Assembly (NCBI GenBank): GCA_025266875.1
Contig: JALLLT010000042.1
Location: 124,001-188,000 of the forward strand
Direction: 5' to 3'
DNA: 64,000 bases
DNA from: Fennellomyces sp. T-0311
Taxonomy: Eukaryota > Mucoromycota > Mucoromycetes > Mucorales > Lichtheimiaceae
The position numbers and the translations under genes are program-made. The notes under the pieces were generated by a model that had not been told where the DNA came from, made no database searches, and saw nothing but the letters and a program-made list of their open reading frames with translations. Of this stretch, positions 23,001-32,801 are shown one piece after another (positions within the stretch are counted from its first letter, which is position 1; each line of letters opens with the position of its first letter).

Positions 23001-23183
23001 TCATACGTATATTTGCTCCACCATACGCCACGATATCCTTACCTATGCCGCGCATGTGTCTCGCCATACCAAGTTGGGTTCGTGTGGCAAGGCTTTGCGC
23101 AGGCTTCAACAGATATAGAGTATGTTCATGCATAGTGAAAAAAAAAGGGTATGGTTGTAGGTCAAGATCAAATGATATCGCGA
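20060..23183. other. gene-poor region, probably decayed mobile DNA
   Basis: No intact gene is supported in 3.1 kb. It contains a 0.72-kb imperfect inverted repeat (21265-21984), several broken frames of 60-175 codons, a T-run/A-run pair near 20491-20513 and an 11-12-nt motif TTTGGGACAGAG that occurs at the outer end of the inverted repeat (about 21974-21984) and again near 22206-22217. Frames at 20955-21227 and 22070-22315 show no recognised domain. Remnants of transposable elements are the likeliest explanation. Confidence 0.4.
21265..21984. repeat. large imperfect inverted repeat, arms about 305 nt, spacer about 111 nt
   Basis: Left arm 21265-21569 and right arm 21681-21984 are reverse complements along their whole length, with roughly one mismatch per ten bases by eye. 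The outer ends read CTCCGTCCTAAAG on the left and CTCTGTCCCAAAT (reverse strand) on the right. Each arm read outside-in encodes the same peptide pattern (for example NYSFEKPKQAFIPIYFSVSR on the right arm), and a 175-codon frame crosses the right arm, spacer and part of the left arm on the minus strand. It could be a foldback-type element or an inverted duplication of a transposon fragment. Confidence 0.75.
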
Positions 23184-24242
23184 TTATTGTTCTGCAGAAG
23201 AATTGAAAGATTTCGAATCATCAGAAGCACTGTCCATGGTCAATGCGTGTCTTGAATTTTGTTCGTCATTGCTTGCATTTTCGCTCTAAACCAAAAAGTT
23301 AGCATCGCTTTCCAGAAAGAGGAGAGGGAGGGGTAGAAGTGTACAACCTTGTCGCTATGATGACTGTCTTCGCTGCTAGTTGGCCGATCCTCATCTCCAT
23401 CCTCAGAGCTTGGCGTATAGGCTCTGAATTGTTCTCGGTCAGCTGCGACGCCGTCGCCTTGTTCAAGCAATTCTTTCACTTGATCTACGAAGCTTGGATC
23501 TCGTTTATGCCAACCTGTAGTCTGACTTGAACTTGCTTCCGATGCCTGTCGTTCCTCTTCTTCTTCCCGCGCCCAACCGTAGTAGTACATGCTACGGATT
23601 TGGTCTGGATCGACACCTGGCACGTCAAACGATGGATGTGTGGCGATAGCCGATGTAACTATTCTTTGGGTGGCCGCCAACTTTTCAGCAAATGTTGCTC
23701 TTCTTGGATGATCTCGGGGCCGTTCCGCTAAACAAAAATAGTCAAATTCAAGCGGCTGCATGTATGCAAAACTTACTCTTGTATACGGGTTGAACCATAA
23801 CTTTTTGTCGCTCGGTCAAATGGTAAGAAACGTTTTTAAAATCGAGTCCTATGAGGTCACTGGCATACATTTTGGTTTGGGGTAGTTTCTGTCTTGGACT
23901 ATGATCGAACGAGGAGCGACGCTTGGGTGCTTGTGATAGTTCTTGGTCGGAATGATACGAGGCTAGCGAGTCCTGGGACCCCAAATCGCTGTATTTGTTG
24001 GTGATGGATCGTACGTACTGGCTCATTTCAGAAAGCTCGCTTCCGGCATATGAACTTGACCGAGATAGAAATCCGCCACTTGCAGGCGACTTTCCAAGTT
24101 GTAGCGAGTGCCTGTCGTCAAGATCCTGTTTCATGCTTTCATTCGAGCTTTTTGATTCCGGCAATGGCGCCGAATCCGAATCGTTGAGATCATTTGGATC
24201 GTGTGAAAGGGTGTCTTGTTCTTGTGGATCGCCACTGGTCAT
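23184..24242 (-). CDS. uncharacterised Ser-rich nuclear-type protein, short relative of the BRCT protein at 58 kb, 315 aa
   Basis: Exons are 23777-24242, 23348-23727 and 23184-23285; introns 49 and 62 nt. The start is set by alignment to the paralogue: both begin with an acidic TL-x2-DP pattern. Shared elements are LGSQDSL, a hydrophobic patch ending with T-x-K/RQK, and after the first intron ERPRDHPRRATFA-x-KL-x-AT. That intron has the same position and phase (1) in both genes. This copy has no BRCT domains. The last exon was chosen by splicing a weak GTTGTA donor; without splicing the protein ends in a hydrophobic tail at 23240. It is rich in SQ and other Ser clusters, possible kinase sites (inference). 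Confidence 0.6.
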
Positions 24243-26390
24243 TGTGTCAAAAAAAGAAAAGGTCAAGACACAAAGGTGTGGTGCTTTAATGCTTCGGCGC
24301 CTAAATTGTTGCTTAATGTTTATTTTCATTATAATTCACCTCCCTGAATGACGAGGCGCAGCTAAAATGTATAACAAACTTCGACCCTAATTCGTTTATG
24401 CAAACAGAGGACAGGGAGGCGCAGTCAAGGATGATATATTAGTATAGATACCACTTTTGCATCTTCTTTGAGCTTGTCAACGTGGCCATACTCTGAAGCT
24501 TCCAAAAAGAGTAAATGATGCTCCTTTATGGATGATACAAACGTCTTGGAATCCCACATTCCCCTCTGTTTACAGGCGCTTATGCGCCACAGTATCAGCC
24601 ATAGGATTCGATGCGCAGGCCTTGATGCACAATACCTGATGCACGCTCACCATTTGTTCCAACTACGGAGCCCAAATCGATGTTATGCAGTCGTACTTTG
24701 TCATATGTGAAGCCTTTGTCGGTTCAAGAAATGATGCGTTTGTACGCATCAATCGCTCCAACTACCGTAGCTATAATCCTGAGCAATTCTTTCACTCTTT
24801 CGCTTGGTCTGTATTTGTGCTATGTAGTCATACACTACATTGGGGCCGTTCTTTCGTTTAGAGGAAGGTTTATGGTAACTTCATCAGCAGCCGGTTGCTT
24901 TGGTGACCCCCTGTTTACTGGCATCTTGGTGTAATCTAGAAGGGTTTTCCAAAAGAAAACAGGGATAATTGGCGGGAGATTGGTCGTCACCATTGCCATC
25001 GTTGCCGATGGCTTCATTGGTCAATCTCTTTGCCAAATTTCAGGCAGCCAAGGTGCGACAGTCTGACGCGGCCAAGATTGCCTTGATCTTCCACTTGCCT
25101 TTTTTGCTTTTCGAGCTCCCGCAGAACCGTCACTATTGCGTTTACCGTTTCAAGTCGCGAGTTCTTGCAGGGTTTGCTGCAATATCGTTTCAGTGGGAAG
25201 TAATCGGGCCGCCTTATTTCGATCTGCGGAATCTAATAGTGATTGTATGCCTGGGAAGGCCCAGTTTCAAGGATGATTGCTGTTCCATAATATGCGCTTC
25301 GTTGGATTTTTTTTTATTTGGGACCGAAGTAAAACACGAAGCAGGCTAATAAACATAAGTAGATCACGTTAACTTGGTCCGAACAATCGCCCATGCTTCA
25401 GTTTCTCTGTTCGTCCCACTGGCTTATACGAGTTCCATTTCGGTCTGGCTAAGAAGTCTCCATACGTAATGCATGGCGCATCCCAATATCAAAAGTGCTC
25501 CAAGATACCTCACTTTGTGCCCGCAATGATAAATCCATTCTTTTGTTCTACATTTTTTATAGCACAGCTCTCAATGACACTTGAATCCATGGATGAAATC
25601 ATAACTTGAGATGGAGCCCCCTAATTATTATGGTTACGTTCGATACTTCGTGCCATGGTGTCCTTCTTGCTGTATCGATCCATACCGTCTTTTCTTTGCA
25701 GCTCGTCAAGCTATGCATGCCCTGGGCCTCCAGAAAAGCAACCCTATTCCTGATTAAGCGAGAGCACTTTTTGTTTCCCAAGTGGTCTTTAAGAAATGAA
25801 GAGTGCACATCAGGTGCATGCGAGTCCGTGGCAAAGGCTGGCGTAGTGGCATTGCTTAGATCATGCACTGTGCGTTTTCATTCTTTCTTCCAGCGATTCA
25901 GATATGCCAATGTCCTGCCAGATTGTATACTAAAGAGAAACTCCATCCTTGTCGGCGACTAGAGCGCGTCAGTGTTGGATGATTCAGGATTCGTAAAAAA
26001 AAAAGGTCGACGCAGATCCTTTGCTTCCTCCTACATATCGCTTTTCATCTTCAGTAAGACATGGGTATAGCAATGAGATCCCACACTAATCATGTGAATG
26101 GAAGAAAGGTTCGGTGAAAAAGTATATCGTTGCAGCAAGGACCCCGCCTACAAGATCACCAAGAGAGTGAGAGAACGTTCGAGCGTTGTGAATCAAATAT
26201 CAAGTGTGAAGGTACGAATACCAGAATATCGTTGCTTGCAGATGTACTGACAGGACTTAATATGGTATCAAGCGTTTATGGGTTGTGCATAGCTCTGGTA
26301 TATGGAAAGCCAGGAAGGGGTCTGGTTAAACGGATGTTTTTATTTACATTTGCCTAGACATCCTAACTAATGCAAACACGGGGGCAGAAT
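24243..26390. other. gene-poor region with broken frames
   Basis: This 2.1-kb stretch has no supported gene. Frames of 84-126 codons on the plus strand (24680-24934, 24969-25349, 25606-25962) are interrupted and show no domain. Reading the minus strand gives protein-like fragments broken by several stops, which suggests a decayed mobile element. TTTGGGACCGAAG at about 25317 resembles the end motif of the inverted repeat at 21.3-22.0 kb. Confidence 0.35.
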
Positions 26391-26936
26391 TTATTGCAAG
26401 TTTGTGCTGTAGCCCTTGGCGCGAGCCTCGCCTTCAGCGACTTGGCGAGAATCACCCTTCATTTTACCAGTAAACTTCTCAAAGCCGCCCTTGACCTTAT
26501 CACCCATGGTTGGATTTCCCTGAGTGGAAGCGTCGAATCCGGAAGTATCTTGTCCGTAGGACTGCTGCTGGGAACCGAATCCTTGGCCAGAAGTAGGCTG
26601 CTGTTGCGAGCCATATTGTTGGCCTGAACCGTATTGGTTAGAGCCGTATCCTCCAGACGAAGTTTGGGTTGGGTTAGATCCGTAGTTGCCAGTAGATTGA
26701 GTACCAGAATAGCCAGTAGTATCCTTGTGGCCACTGGATCTGGTGTTGTAGCCAGTGGTAGGAGTCTGTTGCTGACCATACGACGAAGTGTTGTAACCGC
26801 TCTGGGTAGTGGGATTGTTCAACGCATCATTATAGTCAGAAGCTTGCTCGTTGGTTCGGGGATCGACTTGAGCACCAGAATATTGCCAGTCGGCACTGTT
26901 TGAGGTGTTTCCGGAAGTGTTTCTGTTGTAAGACAT
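26391..26936 (-). CDS. CsbD-like stress protein with a Gly/Ser/Gln/Tyr-rich head, 181 aa
   Basis: Single exon. The C-terminal 40 residues match fungal CsbD-like proteins (DKVKGGFEKFTGKMKGD, then VAEGEARAKG). This family, originally from bacterial general stress response, is often stress-induced in fungi. The first 140 residues are almost wholly Gly, Ser, Gln, Tyr, Thr and Asn in short repeats of the SGYGSNQYGSGQQYG kind, a prion-like composition. There is no signal peptide or membrane segment. A TATA box lies 48-55 nt upstream and a GAAnnTTC palindrome about 415 nt upstream, consistent with inducible expression (inference). The biochemical role of the family is unknown. Confidence 0.82.
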   Translation of the reverse strand: MSYNRNTSGNTSNSADWQYSGAQVDPRTNEQASDYNDALNNPTTQSGYNTSSYGQQQTPTTGYNTRSSGHKDTTGYSGTQSTGNYGSNPTQTSSGGYGSNQYGSGQQYGSQQQPTSGQGFGSQQQSYGQDTSGFDASTQGNPTMGDKVKGGFEKFTGKMKGDSRQVAEGEARAKGYSTNLQ

Positions 26937-27577
26937 GTTGAACTTGTTTGATAATGTTGGATCGACAGTGGATCGACGACCTGCTTTTATATCTTTTACG
27001 TTTAGGAAACGTCAGACTGAGGATGAGCCTTTGCATAACCATGACGTTACCGGGATATCTCCGACAACTCTATTTCGTCATGGTTCATGCTGTCATGGTG
27101 ATTCGCTATTAATGCACCTTGGTATTTTGCAATCCAATTAACGCGTGCTTGTGATGGTACATTCCGTCATCATGAAAGTGAAAAACCCTTGAAATACCAG
27201 TTTGGCATTGTACCACCAAAATCCACCAAGTTGTATTAGTAGAAGCTTGTGGATTCAAAAACAACGCAAAAAGTCCTGCAACAACTATGATTGATAGTGA
27301 CTTTGAAAGCTAATCAGCTGGCTTACACCAGCAGTACTTATTTCAGGCAAGGTGAATCTTCACCTTGTGAGTTGCTTTGTGTGAGATGTTGGTCAAGCTT
27401 TTGTGATTGGAACGCCATTCTTGCACTTCCTCATTATTGACTCTAAATATCTGGTGATTTGATCTCGGTTTACGTATATTCGTTTGAAACAATTTGATCA
27501 GATAGATCCAGTTCACATGTTATGTAGTTCATGTTGGTTACAATGGCTAAAGTCTTTTTTTTTTCTACGGCACTATA
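26937..27577. promoter_or_regulatory. promoter region of the CsbD-like gene and 3' flank of the F-box gene
   Basis: A minus-strand TATAAAAG is at 26984-26991. A 20-nt palindrome with GAAnnTTC at its centre lies at 27348-27367. No coding region is supported. Confidence 0.4.
26984..26991 (-). promoter_or_regulatory. TATA box of the CsbD-like gene
   Basis: Reads TATAAAAG on the minus strand, about 50 nt upstream of the ATG at 26936. Confidence 0.55.
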
Positions 27578-29497
27578 CTATCTAAGTCCAAAGTGGCCAT
27601 CACTCTGATCTATGATGCTGAAACCAAGGAAGTTTCTAATGCCACTTGAGATCCGGCGTACTTTCACAAGATCGATTGTCTGGTGATTGGAAACATTGAC
27701 ATCGAACAATGTAATCCATTCAATGTGTGGTAGACTAGCCCATAGCGTCAGCACATCCGATTCTCGAGGAATATCGAGTCGATAGAACGAGATTTCACGT
27801 AGCGATGCGTTTGTACCCAACGAGACAAATGCATCAAACAGAAACCTCAGCCCGGTGTCGACTACATTTTGCGGTAAGCCTTGTATCTCTAGGAAACGCA
27901 CATGATGTAAGTGATATCTTGGGATAGTGGCAATGGTTACAAGGATATGAAATGCTAGTATATCTTCGGAAAAATTGATTAGTAGTGATTCCAGTTTGCT
28001 GCATTGTCGAATCATGCCGCTAATTGCATCTTCCGTCCCGGATATCACTGAAATGTTCAGGTAGCGTAGCGATGGAAATGTGAGTCCATGAAGAGCAGAT
28101 AGCAACCGCTTGTTACGATTCATATTGGGATTCGCGTGCTCGTGTAGAGGGAGATCAAGCTCTTCTAAAGTTGTGTGGTGCTCGGAAAGCAGTGTCACCA
28201 GTGGCTCCAACCTGGTAGTAGATCGAACTCGCAAAAACCGCAAGCCCTTGTTGGCCTTGTCGACTTTTTCGGACAACTTGTAAAGAACTTTATGGCCATC
28301 CAAATCCAATGCTTCAAGTTGTTTGCTATATCTGTGTATACTATCAAAGATTTGATCTTCAGTAACAGACCCTAGGACCATAGCACATATGCAAAGCAGT
28401 CGGAGGTTTGTGCATTGACGAAGCACTAGATCCATCGCAGGAATATCCAAGGCAAAGCAGCGCAAGTACAAACTGGTAAGTTTATGGCTTGCCACCGGTG
28501 ATTCCATCATCATTTGTTTTCGGATGATCATCCGCGGAAACGAGACTCCTAATGTTTCAAGGTTTGGATACCGTTCCAAGACGCCAAACAGGAGGGGCGG
28601 TTCCATCTCTTGGTTGGTGCTCTCTGTTGTTAGATGTAAGTTGACCAATTTGCTTTCATCTCGCAATATAGCATCCAATAATGTACGCATGTGAATTCTT
28701 TCAGATTTACCTATACGAGCGGAAAAAACGCATATTAATTGACTCCAACCCAAAGCAAGCTTCCAACACATACAGTAACGTAGGGCAAGGGTTTTCAATT
28801 TGCAAAGTTGTCCTTGACTTGCTTCTGTGATCAGGTTTTTGCGTAACTTTTCGTGATGAACGCTCAAACTCATCCATTCAATATGGTTGCCAATCATCGG
28901 TATAAGGAAACTGAGCTGATAGGCCTGTAGTGCACTCAGTCCATCTGCTCTGATAGCAGCCCAAGGCTTTGACAGCCCTAGCAACCGAGTACGCCAAGCT
29001 TTTGACACATGCAGCAGTACGATCAACTGATCTATGCGAGGAGAGCCAAGTATCATATTGAGTATCTCGGTTGGCAACTTTGTAATGAAATCCACGTGTC
29101 GTTCCATTTGTTCTGTTGCTTCTTGCAGGCGCAGTTTGAGCTGGTAGTACGCCGGATCCTGTCCAGGGACTTTGGATAGGCCTTCTTTGAGAATATGCAC
29201 TGCAGATGCTGCTTTTCCGTGCAGCATGTGTAACTCGGCCATGCAGGTGTAGCCTTGCACAGACCAAGGATCAAGCCGTATCACTTCTTCACCGTCACGA
29301 AACGCCTTGTCAAACTGCCCTTTCTTTGCGTGAGCCATAGCGCGCATAACATACAGTGGCAACAGTCTTGATTGAAGAACAACATCAATAGTCTCACTGG
29401 CCAAACGAATCACGGAATCGTGGCTCGCATGTTCATTTTGTTGAAGGAATCGAACCCATTCACTCAATGGCAACAGATCAGCAGACGAGCAAGTCAT
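27578..29497 (-). CDS. TPR / F-box / leucine-rich-repeat protein, about 618 aa
   Basis: Predicted substrate receptor of an SCF ubiquitin ligase. TPR-like helices occupy about residues 10-110 (AMAHAKKGQFDKAFRDGEEVIRLDP is the clearest repeat). An F-box follows at about 140-180 (ITKLPTEILNMILGS). The rest is a leucine-rich repeat array with LxxLxLxxC/N periodicity. I place an in-frame 63-nt intron at 28711-28773: it has a GTATGT donor and TATAG acceptor, and removing it joins LKTLALRYC to KSERIHMRTLL, restoring a regular repeat. The start is the ATG at 29497; the open frame runs further to a GTG. This TPR/F-box/LRR architecture is common in Mucoromycota. The substrate is unknown. Confidence 0.8.
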   Translation of the reverse strand: MTCSSADLLPLSEWVRFLQQNEHASHDSVIRLASETIDVVLQSRLLPLYVMRAMAHAKKGQFDKAFRDGEEVIRLDPWSVQGYTCMAELHMLHGKAASAVHILKEGLSKVPGQDPAYYQLKLRLQEATEQMERHVDFITKLPTEILNMILGSPRIDQLIVLLHVSKAWRTRLLGLSKPWAAIRADGLSALQAYQLSFLIPMIGNHIEWMSLSVHHEKLRKNLITEASQGQLCKLKTLALRYCMCWKLALGWSQLICVFSARIGKSERIHMRTLLDAILRDESKLVNLHLTTESTNQEMEPPLLFGVLERYPNLETLGVSFPRMIIRKQMMMESPVASHKLTSLYLRCFALDIPAMDLVLRQCTNLRLLCICAMVLGSVTEDQIFDSIHRYSKQLEALDLDGHKVLYKLSEKVDKANKGLRFLRVRSTTRLEPLVTLLSEHHTTLEELDLPLHEHANPNMNRNKRLLSALHGLTFPSLRYLNISVISGTEDAISGMIRQCSKLESLLINFSEDILAFHILVTIATIPRYHLHHVRFLEIQGLPQNVVDTGLRFLFDAFVSLGTNASLREISFYRLDIPRESDVLTLWASLPHIEWITLFDVNVSNHQTIDLVKVRRISSGIRNFLGFSIIDQSDGHFGLR

Positions 29498-29752
29498 GTT
29501 TGTCGTTCTGAAAGAGGTAAAAGATGAAGGTCCGACGCATGCCGATCCATATCTGTGTCCAGGGATAAAGGAACCTGCACTACTCAATTGGGTCCTGCCA
29601 CAGCGTGTCACAGTGGCACAGACTTTCGCACATGACCTTATTTAACGCCGGCGCTGCAGCGAAAAGCTTCTTTTTTTTTTTTACATCTTCCATTTCGGTA
29701 CCTTGCTTCGAAAATTCGCGGTTCCCTCCGTCTTCCGCGGTCACCTTTGCTG

Positions 29753-31396
29753 ATGGTCGACGACATCCCATACAGAATCACGTATCACAGCAAGCAAAAG
29801 CCGGTCGATGCTAGGGAGATCCCGGACTATCGACGGGAAGCAACTGGTGGTGACTATAAACCCACCTTGCTTATACGAACCGCAGACTGGACAGTCGTCC
29901 CAGGAAAGGATGTGCTTAAGGGATACTGCACCCTGTCATACGCGTGGGAACAATCAGGCCAAGTGGTTTTGGAAAACAATGACGAGTACACATGCAACGA
30001 CATAAAGCTCCACACCATTGTTTCGGGCGACGGAACAAGGCATGAGCCAGTGACACACGAGACTCTTTTGAAGCAACTCTGCGAGGATTTCCAAATTGAG
30101 TACCTGTGGTACGACAAACGTTGCATTGATCAGAACAACAGGGAGATCAAGTTGCGGGAGATCAAGGAAATGCACAAGATTTACAGCAATGCGCGATATA
30201 CCATAGCCTTAGTGCCTGAAATAGCTGTCACCGATCCAGCCAGTTTCGAGGAGTATAATATGTACGGTAGTACAAGAGCCTCCATGCAAGCCAAAAAGCA
30301 GCTACTCCAATCCAAGTGGTGGAAACGCAGCTGGACTCTGGAGGAGTTGATGATGTCAAGGCGCATTCTAATCGTCGGATCTAACGCACATGCATGGCGA
30401 CAAACAATAACGAGCACCACCGTCCAAGTATTTCCAGAATTCATATCCTTTTCTCTGCTCGCTTTCAAAGACAAGGACCTCAGAAGCGCAAATCAGGTTC
30501 TGCGGTACGCTCATTTTCGGACAAGCTCGAAACAGCACGACAAGATATTTGCGCTGCTCAACATTTTGGATGGATTTATCTCGTTGGACGTTGATTACCA
30601 TAGCGACATTGTCAAGACAGTCAACACATTTTATCGACTGCTCATCGAGAAGGACTTTACTGTCATGTGCTTTGGCAATGAACGTGGCCAGATAGGAGAA
30701 GAAGTACCATGTAAGAATGAAATGATGGAGCACACCCCTCCGTCGTGGATCGGTGTTTATGGGAAACATACGCCAAGCGAAACCAAAGTTTATGGAGTAC
30801 ACTATGGCAACGAACCTACCTTGGATCATCCACATCATTACTGGACAGATGATAGCATGCGTCTTCACATACGTGCAGAATACCACACCATCGTTCCACA
30901 CAGATGCGCGGTGGACGGTGACAATAGCATGTTTTATAACACAGAGCTGGTCAAGCGTCTCCACGAAACGGCAGCACTAGAGCCTGCCGAAAGTATACGC
31001 AGCATCGAGGAAGGCACTCAAGATTGGATTCGCTGGCATATGATGACGGATGCTGGATGTATAGCAACGCACTACTGCGAAACTGAATCTCTTTCCCTTC
31101 GTCTCATCCTCCCGCTCTCATTAACAGAAGAATGCGACGAATGCATTGTCCTATCCATTTTATTCGTTGCCAGGCGCGCGTCGTTTTTGAAAGGGCAAGA
31201 CCATATCACCTTGCATTACTACCATTCTTATTGCCTGCCTGTTTTAAAGTACTGCGCTTCCAATGGCACGTACAAGGCCATTGGAATCATGCTCCTGGAC
31301 TACACGACTTCCACTGAGGATCTTGAAGAGCCTGACGCAGTGCTGGACAGGGCGTTCGGCAGTTGTCAGGGCTCTGAACTATTTACTATCCAATAA
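29753..31396 (+). CDS. HET (heterokaryon incompatibility) domain protein, 547 aa, single exon
   Basis: HET domains are found in fungal allorecognition and cell-death regulators. Residues about 58-200 carry the family's motifs: CTLSYAWEQ, EYLWYDKRCIDQNN, REIKEMHKIYSNARYTIAL and WWKRSWTLEELM. The rest has no recognised domain. There is no intron, unlike most large neighbours. The start is the ATG at 29753; two codons upstream are open from a TTG. The gene is divergent from the F-box gene, with about 255 nt between starts. The partner and the outcome, incompatibility or something else, cannot be read from sequence. Confidence 0.82.
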   Translation: MVDDIPYRITYHSKQKPVDAREIPDYRREATGGDYKPTLLIRTADWTVVPGKDVLKGYCTLSYAWEQSGQVVLENNDEYTCNDIKLHTIVSGDGTRHEPVTHETLLKQLCEDFQIEYLWYDKRCIDQNNREIKLREIKEMHKIYSNARYTIALVPEIAVTDPASFEEYNMYGSTRASMQAKKQLLQSKWWKRSWTLEELMMSRRILIVGSNAHAWRQTITSTTVQVFPEFISFSLLAFKDKDLRSANQVLRYAHFRTSSKQHDKIFALLNILDGFISLDVDYHSDIVKTVNTFYRLLIEKDFTVMCFGNERGQIGEEVPCKNEMMEHTPPSWIGVYGKHTPSETKVYGVHYGNEPTLDHPHHYWTDDSMRLHIRAEYHTIVPHRCAVDGDNSMFYNTELVKRLHETAALEPAESIRSIEEGTQDWIRWHMMTDAGCIATHYCETESLSLRLILPLSLTEECDECIVLSILFVARRASFLKGQDHITLHYYHSYCLPVLKYCASNGTYKAIGIMLLDYTTSTEDLEEPDAVLDRAFGSCQGSELFTIQ

Positions 31397-31606
31397 AAAG
31401 TGCGCTGTAAAAGCGCAACCACCATCATCGTTCGTTTGATATCTTTATAATTGATCGTCAGCAGCCTCTTGGTGTCTGTGTGAAGACGGTCGGTTCCAAT
31501 CGAGTTGGGGTTGGTTGCCCAGGTTTCAACATATGCACATTCCAGTGCCCGACAATCAATTTTAGCCGCCTGCTTTACCTCAGGACACGAGTTTCTCTTT
31601 AAGCAA

Positions 31607-32661
31607 ATGGCCGACAAGTATAAATCGCTAAAAGTAAAGGAGCTTCAAGGTGAGCCGATACAAACGCGTCAATACTGGCTTGCGCATCAACGACTCATGC
31701 GCATGCGTATAAAGAAATCCTCCAAAAGAACGGATTACCGCACACTGGCAAAAAGGAAGATCTCATTGATCGACTTGTCAAGCATGATGAAAAAAAGGCG
31801 CTCGAACTCAGTTCTCTGGACGATCTTGCCGGTTTGGATGAGTTTGAAGAGTCCAAACTCGAAGACTTGGAGTAGGTTTTCAGGGATCGTTCAAAATCGA
31901 ATTGGACGCTCACTTGGTGTACGTTTTTTTAGTGCTCTCTCTGATTTAAAATCCTTGCCCGATTCCAAACCGGTGACTGAAGCGATTGTCAAGCCAGTGG
32001 AAAAGAAGGAGACGACCCAAGGACCTGAAACTACTGCATCGACCGAAACGCCTGCCCCCGACTCGTCTGAACAAAAAGATGAAAAGCCTTTGGAGGTCAC
32101 AAAGCCTGGATCCAACTTTAAGTTCACTCCCATCACCTTTGACGGTCCCAAGAAAGACACCACCACTGCTGCTCTCACAACACCACCCGGAAAGACCAAG
32201 GCTGAAATGACCGATCTGGATAGAAAGATCGAACGCGCGAAACGGTTCAAGGTCGACTTGGATGAAAAGACCAAACAGCAACTCAGAGCCCAGCGATTTG
32301 GTACTGCATCCGGTGCCAAGCAACAGCAACAACCAAAGAAGAACACTGTGGTAATGAGAAAAAAATTGGAGCTTTTTTTATATACGTCGATGCTGACTTT
32401 CTGTGTGATAGGGCGTTGATGCCGAGACATTAAAGCGACGCGCTGAACGGTTCGGTATTGTCTCCGAAGACTTGGAGAGCGAAAAGAAACAAAAACGTGC
32501 AGAACGTTTTGGTATTCCAACAAAGGAGTCTGATGATGCAAAGAAGAAGGCCCGGGCTGAACGTTTCGGAACGGATAATGTAAGCAAGTTCAAGCGCACG
32601 TTGCTGTCACAGTTCGACTAACCGCTGGCATCTGCAGAGCCGGAGAGGAAGGAGACGATAG
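31607..32661 (+). CDS. THO1: SAP-domain RNA/DNA-binding protein, THO1/SARNP family, 269 aa
   Basis: Nuclear protein of the transcription-export (TREX) machinery. Five exons: 31607-31649, 31715-31871, 31933-32350, 32412-32579 and 32638-32661. The first two exons assemble an N-terminal SAP domain (LKVKELQEILQKNGLPHTGK, then DLIDRLVKHD). An acidic part and a Thr/Pro-rich linker follow. The C-terminal half has three copies of the RAERFG motif typical of THO1/CIP29, ending in an RGRRRR tail supplied by the last small exon. If the last intron is retained the protein ends in TLLSQFD instead. Longer frames upstream of 31607 lie outside the domain. Confidence 0.88.
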
Positions 32662-32801
32662 GTTAGTATCTTTTGACAAACACATAAAGGCTTCCTTTTA
32701 ATATACGAATTGAGAACACACTTAAAAGTACACGGCTGGTTAATAGAATGATGGGGATACAAAATTAAGAGAGAGAGAGCGAGAGAAGAGGGAGAGGATA
32801 T

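Noticed and set aside
29498..29611. N-terminal extension of the F-box protein from a GTG
   Set aside because: Non-ATG start, and the sequence before the ATG at 29497 lies in the divergent promoter.
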